64,000 nt of DNA. It comes from Sacculina carcini. Its lineage: Eukaryota; Arthropoda; Thecostraca; Sacculinidae. The notes beneath the pieces were generated by a model. The model was not told the origin of the DNA. It ran no database searches and worked only from the letters and a program-made list of their open reading frames with translations. Numbering within the stretch: the stretch's first letter is position 1; each line of letters begins with the position of its first letter. Below, piece by piece: positions 58,092 to 64,000 of the stretch. The stretch covers positions 2,110,795 through 2,174,794 of the forward strand of contig OU696595.1 in the NCBI GenBank assembly GCA_916048095.2, written 5' to 3'. The translations under genes and the position numbers were made by a program.

Positions 58092-59681
58092 TCGGTGTGT
58101 CGGTGTATGTGTGTGTGTGTGTGTGTGTGTCAGTATTGTCAGTGTGTATGTGTTTCTCACCGAGTTGTTTCTCACCGAGTTGTTCAAGGCGAGACAGAGT
58201 CAGAGACTCGTGGGTCCCGCCTTCCAGTTGTCATAACGTTCTTTGAATTGTTTTATTGTCCTTTGGTCTGTTATGTTTGCCGGTATATTATTCCACTGAT
58301 TGATGCAACGGTTCGGAAAACTGTATTTCTCCACGTCCCTGTGAATCCTCTTTTGTAGAAGCTTTTCATCTTGTCCTCGTTTAGATGTTGATATTTCAAA
58401 TAATTTGTCAACGTGGATGTCTTCTTTGCCTGTAAGACACTTGTAGATCATTATCATGTCTCCTCTCTCTCTTCTTTCTTTGAGTGTAGACAAGTTCACT
58501 CTCTCCAATCTCTCCTCATATCCAATCTTTCTTAATTCTGGCGTCCATTTCGTCATTGATCTTTGCACCTTTTCTAGTTTTTCAATATGTTTTTTTCAGG
58601 TGAGGGCTCCACACACATACTGCATATGTCAGAATCCATGTATGTAAACGCCATTTTCATATTTGCTGCTTTGTAGTTTGCTTTTCTGACTATATCGCTT
58701 ATGTGTTTTTCTGGTGTCAGATCCGAATTTATTTTGATTCCGAAATCTTTCACAACATCTGCCTCTTTCAGAACTGATTTTTCTATTCGGTATCTCCAAT
58801 TTGTCCTTCTCATTCGTTTGCAGTCTTCTTCTGTTTTGGCAGTTTGTTGAATATTTATGTCATCAGCGAACATGTTCATATATGTACAGTGTGGTTGAAC
58901 TTCTTCTATATCGTTTATATACACCAGAAAAAGGGATTGGTGCCAGAACTGTGTGTCAGTGTGTGTGTATGTGTGTGTCAGTGTGTGTGTATGTGTGTGT
59001 GTATATATTGCCTTGTGCTTTCACCCAGCATGTATGTATGTACAGGAATATGAATGCTTGTATGTTTTTTACAATGTATGTATTAGCGCAATCGAGACGT
59101 CAAGTATGACTTGCGATTTATAAATGTTTTAATAATTGAAAAGGAAATGAAAATATGTATATACATGTGTATGTGTATGTGTTTGTATGTTTGTGTGCAG
59201 ATTGCAGAATGTTCAACGTCACCACTCGTCAACATCGGCTTCTTCGTCGGCCGGTTGTATGACGTCATCAAATATTACGTCACTGATGACGTCACCTGCC
59301 TGCGCGTCATCAACGAGCGGCGCATCCTCCTTGCCAGCCGTCGGCGCCGGCCATCACAGTAACAGTCATTATCAGATGAAAGTGGACGGTGTGAGGGACG
59401 AACTCGATGCTGCCCAGCTCAAAGTGCAACAACACAGGGTCTGTTTGTCTGTCTGCCTCTTTGTATGTGTGTGTGTGTGTAGTTGTACTCGCCTAGTTGG
59501 GTTACAGGATATGAGCTAAGCTCGCACTGTCCTGTCTCTTGCAATATTTGTCTAGTTTTTCTTTAAGCAGCGATACACCATTGTTTGACGTGTGTGTGTG
59601 TGTATCAAAGTACAACATCACAAGGTTTTTATGTCTGCCTGTTTATGTTTTCACTAGTTGTGTGTGTGTGTGTGTTTGTTT

Positions 59682-59733
<52 letters not shown>

Positions 59734-60057
59734 AAAAAACACTCAAAGAATTTTTTCATGGTGAAATCGTATCATACTCTAGAGAACATTGTCTATATTA
59801 GTGATGATTATAAGGTGTAAGTTATCTCTCTTCTTTCTTTACCTTTCACTTTCTGTGTGTGTGTGTGTGTGGCTATGTGTGTGTGTGTGTAAGTGTGTCT
59901 GTGTGTGTGTGTAAGTGTGTCTGTGTGTGTGTGTGTGTGTGCAGCGCCCTAGAGACCCTCTAGGTGTAGGACGCTATATAAATATCTACCTAATGTAATG
60001 TAATGTAATGTGTGTGTATGTGTGTGTGCGTGTGTGCGTGTGTGTGTGCTTGTGTGT

Positions 60058-60096
<39 letters not shown>

Positions 60097-62422
60097 TCAG
60101 GATGTATTGGCTAGTGATATGTTGCAGTTGTTGTGTCGTGAGCCAGAGCTGGCCCAGTTGCTGCTTCAACTTGTCAAACTGCAGCGAGAATATTTCACCA
60201 GTTGCTCGCAACTGCTGGAGGCCACCGTCACTGCGCTCGAGACTAGCTTCAGTGAGCACCTCCAAATATATTATTTCACTGGACTCGATGGTGTATTGGC
60301 AGCACACCCGCCTCACAAGCCTCACGTGGTTCAAATCCCGGCGTAGGATTGTTTCTTTGGATGAATTCTATAATCCAACAGTCCCTGTCCACCCAGCAGT
60401 AAATGATGGTACCAGATATCAGTCATGAGTTGTGTCATGCATTCTGGGGAGGTGGCCCTCTCTAATACGTCTTCCGTTCTTGTGGCGTCATAGCGTGGAG
60501 AGGGTCGGTTCTGCGGTGACAGCGAGCTGCACGGGACACACCTGTGTGTGTTCATAAGCTTCGACTTCTTGCCGTGTAGCAGCTGTCACTTGTGACATTC
60601 AACCTTTCAATATTTAACCTTTTCACACTATTCTTCATAAGCTATTTGAGTTTGCTTCGGTTGTTTCTCAGTTATACCAATTGGAGGGTTGAAGATCGAA
60701 CTGAAGTACTAATTTATGTCTTCCTATCTATCAGAATTATTCGTTTATTTTTTAGTCTAGTGCCTTCCTGACATTTAATTTCCGTGGATCAACTGAATAT
60801 ATCGGGTTGTTCAGCTGTGTTGTGTGGAAAATGAAGATTTGGCTCACTAAGAAGTGGCAATCAGAGAAAATGCTTAAGAACCACTGATTTAATTGATTTA
60901 AGAACCACTGATTTAATTGGCTTTTCCCACCGATTCCACGTGGGATATTTTTTCTAGCAAATATTTTCGTGTTGTGTTCAGGTTCTGCTTGTACCAAGCC
61001 TGTGTATGGACTATCATTGGGCGAGCATTTGCGCATTACTTGTCGAGAAATTGCCACACCGCTGCAACTATGTGTTTGTCGTCTTCTGCAACTGGGACTC
61101 GATGAAGAAGGAATATTTCGCATAGCAGGCAGTGAGTTCACTGCGTCAACCAATCACAACGTGTCTAACAATTAGCTCAACCAATGATAGCGCTTGTTAT
61201 CGACGCCGACCAATCAGATTCGAGCATCTTGTTTCGTTGACCAATCACAACACGTTTAACAAGATCAACGATACAATATTTTCTATTCTACTGATACATC
61301 TATTGAATACATTCAGTATTATTTATTTGATATTCCATTTATGTAATATAAGACCAAATTAGCATAAAACAATAAAATATCTTGAAATAATATATTATTT
61401 AATTCTTTATGTTAGTATTTACTATTATTACTCTATATTTATATTTTATTGATTTAAACTATTTAATGCGTCAGGTTCGTCGCGGGTGCGCAAGTTGAAG
61501 AGCTGCTTGGACTCTGGCGCGTCACAATTGTCTCAGTTGGCTGACTATTGTGATTCTCACGTACTAGCCGACGCTATTAAGTGCTACTTGCGTCAACTGC
61601 CTGATCCTCTCATGACCGCACAACTACACCACAACTGGCTACAAGCAATCTCCATACAAGTCAGCAATTATCATAATTATCATTCATTAAAATAATTCAT
61701 ATAATACAGTGGTTCCCAACCTGGGGGTAATTTAACAATTGTTCGGGGGTAATGTAGGGGTGACTGGAAAATTTTAAGAGTTCTGGAATTCAAGAAAACA
61801 TTGCGGTACCTTGTATTGGGATTAATGTTAATTTAGCATATTATGTTTATTGTTTGCATTGTGTGGATATTGTATTGCCCATATGGCGTGTTATATATAG
61901 TTGTGTGTGCACGCGTGCGTGTGTGTGTGAATGCTTACAGTAACATGTACAGTAACAAAGGGGTAACATGCTTAATATGGGATGCTAAATTGGGTAACAA
62001 GCTGAAAAAGGTTGGGAACCACTGATATAATAGTAATAATAATGATGACCAGAAATGGTATTTCTAAGTATGATTGGTTATTGGTTTATTAGTGAGTGTT
62101 TTATAGACAATCAATAAATTTTTCAACAATCCCTATATTATTATTATTATTGTTATTATTTTTATTATCATAGTCGTTATAGGTATTTTACGGTAGGTAG
62201 ATGTTTTGATTATTTTGACAGATAAAAAGTTGAAATTGGCTCACATATCAACGACTGTGTGTGTCGGTGTGTGTGTGTGTGTGTGTGTGTCGGCGGTGGT
62301 ATCAGGAAGAGGGTGAGAGATTGCAGAGTTTGTGGTGCACACTGCATCAATTGCCCGATACTAATCGTGTTAACCTGCGCTATCTGCTCAAATTCCTCTC
62401 TCACCTCTGCGAACTACAACAG
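49950..62422 (+). CDS. ARHGAP17/44-like: ARHGAP17/ARHGAP44-like BAR-RhoGAP, N-terminal part (3' end outside window)
   Basis: RICH/Nadrin proteins bend membranes through a BAR domain and inactivate Rac1/Cdc42 at junctions and during endocytosis. Exons: 49950-50002, 55629-55833, 57148-57224, 57588-57785, 59201-59438, 60101-60251, 60982-61131, 61475-61659, 62306-62422; 1374 nt, 458 codons, all phases closing. The start MKKQFFRVKQLADQAIMR, split from RAEKSDVMGEDLIDTERR by a 5.6-kb intron, is diagnostic. BAR domain spans about residues 1-260 (KKLPP; QLALERLEHE; LAKQRRQLSKL). RhoGAP begins at SLGEHL, with the arginine finger in EEGIFRIAG, then RKLKSCLDSG, YLRQLPDPLM and VNLRYLLKFLSHL. The remaining GAP helices and proline-rich tail are beyond the right edge. 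Exon 4 appears to use a GC donor. Confidence 0.92.
50172..50443 (-). repeat. 3' LTR (272 bp) of the second Gypsy element
   Basis: On + starts TGTAGCAGC and ends GGCCACA; target duplicate ATCC at 50168-50171. Differs from the other LTR at about 12 positions by eye (about 4.4 percent). Confidence 0.93.
50535..53747 (-). pseudogene. pol: Gypsy pol: protease, RT, RNase H, integrase, broken by several frame changes
   Basis: Order on the reverse strand: protease (FLVDSGSEVSLLPVG), RT N-part (SSAWSSPIHLVEKDGGKYLR) ending at a break near 52790. Then the RT palm (RMPFGLSNAAQTFQRLMDT; VYSYIDDIMIHS with YIDD) and an RNase H remnant. Integrase follows: zinc region HNMSHRSAR with CMRCQQC, then core D (LHVDIVGPLP), D (IASDRGRRFVS), E (NGLIERIHRQLK), and C-terminal tail to 50535. 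Domain parts lie in different frames with breaks near 52770, 52050, 51300 and 50823. Confidence 0.87.
53856..54338 (-). pseudogene. gag: Gypsy gag, capsid region, truncated
   Basis: Starts MENTSEEGSATMAVKVELPS and continues through DVDTWIAMCDNLTVDARL and LLSKLPPDQFRLVKDLVT. It ends by 53856 without a zinc knuckle; the next open frame already belongs to pol. Typical of arthropod-type Gypsy gag with a W-rich N-terminal fold. Confidence 0.75.
54375..54646 (-). repeat. 5' LTR (272 bp) of the second Gypsy element
   Basis: Copy of 50172-50443; followed on + by target duplicate ATCC at 54647-54650. Confidence 0.93.
54651..55530 (+). mobile_element. LINE fragment, RT thumb and C-terminus
   Basis: Frame pieces: MIEEWSGTWGM, NASKCHVMEKG, YKLGKHILRK, then LMCDIIRPQLEYASVVWSPH, KLEIIQRTATKMIDSMCSLS, LPSLEQRRLRGDLINIFRH, and KKYSFPYRCVDVWNQLGENI. 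Several stops interrupt. The 3' end has ACAAATAGGTGAGTA, a signature I associate with an abundant decapod LINE. The Gypsy right end inserted at or near its 5' edge. Confidence 0.75.
56047..56396 (+). mobile_element. tRNA-Val-like SINE, copy 2 (uninterrupted)
   Basis: tRNA-like head with A box (TGGTGTAGTGG) and B box (GGTTCGAAACC), and a loop CTCACAA resembling tRNA-Val(CAC). The body includes CAGTAAATGATGGTACCAGA and GGGTCGGTTCTGCGGTGACA, and the tail is CTTTAACATTAAACCTTTAA. In ARHGAP-like intron 2. These are the pol III promoter boxes. Confidence 0.88.
57747..57872. repeat. Tandem duplication across the ARHGAP-like exon 4/intron junction
   Basis: CTCGACATGGACTCACTGAA with ACCAG and following A/T-rich intron sequence is repeated about 76 bases downstream (CTCGATATGGACTCACTGAA, ACCAGACCGG). 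The exon end therefore exists twice; neither copy has a GT directly after ACCAG. Confidence 0.85.
57990..58137. repeat. GT microsatellite in ARHGAP-like intron 4
   Basis: GT run with GTATGT and GTCGGT variants, ending near a reverse-strand LINE fragment. Confidence 0.93.
58150..58940 (-). mobile_element. LINE fragment, RT palm to C-terminus, frameshifted
   Basis: Reverse strand: MYINDIEEVQPHCTYMNMFA then DDINIQQ (FADD box), VVKDFGIKINSDLTPEKHIS. After a break: MQRSMTKWTPELRKIGYEER, LSTLKERRERGDMIMIYKCL, KYSFPNRCINQWNNIPANI. Same broad family as the fragment at 54651-55530. Confidence 0.78.
59478..59592 (-). mobile_element. Short LINE 3' end
   Basis: The reverse strand contains GAGACAGGACAGTGCGAGC and ACTAGGCGAGTACAAC, matching the 3' end of the LINE at 55440-55530. 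In ARHGAP-like intron 5, just after exon 5. Confidence 0.65.
59732..60011 (+). mobile_element. 5'-truncated CR1-like LINE 3' end, copy C
   Basis: Keeps only the last 28 codons (KKHSKNFFMVKSYHTLENIV and YISDDYKV). Then a GT-rich 3' UTR, the hairpin CAGCGCCCTAGAGACCCTC ... AGGACGCT (59942-59974) and TAATG repeats. Its 5' junction lies in a GT run. Confidence 0.82.
60285..60615 (+). mobile_element. tRNA-Val-like SINE, copy 3
   Basis: Head slightly degraded (GTGTATTGGCAGCACACCC, GGTTCAAATCCC). The body is nearly identical to copy 2, the tail CATTCAACCTTTCAATATTT. It begins about 34 bases after the donor of ARHGAP-like exon 6. Confidence 0.86.
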
Positions 62423-62847
62423 GTAACACGTTCATATTTCGCACTCATTCAACTGTGTATGTGTGTGTATGTGTGTGTGTGTGTGTGACTCTCTGTGTGT
62501 GTGTGTGTGTATGTGTATCTGTGTGTGTGTGTGTATGTGTATCTGTGTGTGTGTGTGTGTGTCTCTCTTTTTGTGAGTGTGACTATGTGTGTTTCTCTGT
62601 TTGTGTATGTATGTATGTGTATGTGTGTGTGTAAATGAATGTCCAAGGTTATGTGAGTGTGTTTTTAAATTTATTAACACTATATTTACATATACACACA
62701 CAATACATAACGACTTCCAAAGCGCACACATACAAAACATTATTTAAAGTTGCCCAGTTGGCAGATGGCGTTTGTTTGTTTGTGTGTAAATACATGTGTG
62801 TGTGTAGCAGAAGTGTGTGTGTATTAGTTATATGTATATGTGTGTAT

Positions 62848-62850
62848 TAG

Positions 62851-62912
<62 letters not shown>
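62848..62912. repeat. TA microsatellite at the 5' edge of the Penelope-like element
   Basis: About 32 TA units ending ten bases before the open Penelope-like frame. Confidence 0.94.
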
Positions 62913-62916
<4 letters not shown>

Positions 62917-62920
62917 CAAA

Positions 62921-64000
62921 CTTTCAAAGATTGCAGGTGAATACTCGCCAGGCTATATGTACGGCAATGTGAAAACGCACAAAGACGGCAACCCATTGAG
63001 GCCTATCATTTCACAGATCCCCACTGTGACGTACAACTTGGCGAAGCGTCTGAACGCAATTTTGCAGCAGTATGCACCGTGTGAACACAGCATCAGCAGT
63101 GCACACGACTTTCTGGAATTGCTGCGCGCGCAAGACTTAGCTGACGGTGATTTAATTGCATCTCTGGATGTTGAAAACTTGTTCACCAACGTGCCTGTCG
63201 ACAAAACCATCGACCTTATAATGGATCGTGTGTACCGCTGTGAAGATACAACACCTTTGGAGGTGAAAGAGGATGTTTTGCGTGCACTGCTGAGTATATG
63301 CACGAAAGAGGCCCCATTCACCTGTCCAAGCGACCAATTATACCAACAGATTGACGGAGTGGCTATGGGCAGCCCGCTCGGCGTTTTGTTCGCAAACTTC
63401 TTCATGGGTTCCGCTGAAACTAAAGTACACTCGTCGAACAAGCCAGCGACCTACTGCCGATACATCGACGACATCTTCATCCGAGTGAAGTCATCTGACG
63501 AAATTGACACTCTCAAGCGTGCTTTCGAAGAAGAACCGTCACTAAAATTCACGCACGAGAACGCACTCGACGGTCGGCTGGCATTTCTCGATGTGCTAGT
63601 ACAGCTGAATAGCGGAGAGCTTAGCACAAACGTATACACCAAGCCGACAAATCTGGGACTGTGTCTGAATGGCATCAGTGAATGTCCAACAAGATATCTG
63701 CGATCTACAATCAGCGCATACATCCGTCGGGCACTGACACACTGCTCAAGCTGGGCTTCAACGCACAAAGAGCTCGAGCGTGTCACACAGGTGCTGCTCA
63801 ACAACGGCTATCCGAACGAGCAAATTTCAGACGTGATTGCTGCAGCGCTGAACAAACATCTCGAGACCAACTCTTTGAGCGACGCACAACAGCATATCAC
63901 CTTGTACTACAGAAACTATATGTCTTCTGCGCACAAAGTGGACGAACGCGTCATGAAGGAGATTGTTGAGAACAATGTGAGACGCACTGAATCAGAAAAA
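62921..64000 (+). mobile_element. Penelope-like element, 5'-truncated, RT frame open to the window edge
   Basis: Over 1 kb with no stop in one frame. RT motifs in order: YGNVKTHKDGNPLRPIIS, SLDVENLFTNVPVDKTI (first catalytic D), DGVAMGSPLGVLFANFFM, YCRYIDDIFIRV (YIDD), FTHENALDGRLAFLDVLV, then the connector LGLCLNGISECPTRYLRS. A GIY-YIG endonuclease is expected next but lies outside. Truncated just before RT motif 1 by a TA run. Inside ARHGAP-like intron 9. Different subfamily from the fragment at 602-965. The open frame suggests a young copy. Confidence 0.88.

Overview
This 64 kb window is animal nuclear DNA. Host genes are split into short exons by introns and are embedded in retrotransposons, DNA transposons and very long CA/GT and TA microsatellites. 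The LINE, SINE and TE mix points to an invertebrate. Some LINE fragments (34.2-35.2 kb, 54.7-55.5 kb, 58.2-58.9 kb) are of types I associate with decapod crustaceans; that placement is inference, not proof.

Host genes, left to right. (1) The 3' half of a TBC1D9/TBC1D8B-type Rab GTPase-activating protein on + (1-6626). (2) A complete Rab26-like small GTPase on - (8412-13657), tail-to-tail with it. (3) A complete ZFAND2B/AIRAPL-like AN1 zinc-finger protein on - (30043-44410); its single intron is 13.7 kb and holds three LINEs with long open ORFs. (4) A two-exon gene for a 54-residue membrane microprotein on + (45450-46128), head-to-head with ZFAND2B. (5) A possible second small membrane protein on - (48150-48284). 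(6) The 5' part of an ARHGAP17/ARHGAP44-type BAR-RhoGAP on + (49950-62422, running off the right edge). Exon models were built by hand from splice sites, reading phase and family alignment from memory. Phases close exactly throughout, which is the main support.

Mobile DNA. A Penelope-like fragment and a decayed mariner sit in the TBC1D9 introns. A hAT relic with a MITE inside it lies in a Rab26 intron. At 17.7-24.1 kb a tRNA-Val-like SINE is split twice, by a Ty3/Gypsy-like LTR element and by an intron-containing piggyBac. Five larger LINEs or LINE fragments occupy 24-44 kb, including a nearly full-length CR1-like element with a PHD-finger ORF1. A second Gypsy element fills ARHGAP intron 1. 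A Penelope-like element with an open frame leaves the window at the right edge.

Most notable signals. UG-rich tracts precede roughly half of all splice acceptors, always in the sense orientation, and in three introns a CA-rich tract follows the donor, so the two intron ends could pair. ORF1 and ORF2 of the CR1-like LINE are in the same frame, separated only by UGA-CUA, with no AUG before the ORF2 endonuclease. The 54-aa microprotein gene has a Kozak start, phase-matched exons and a poly(A) signal.
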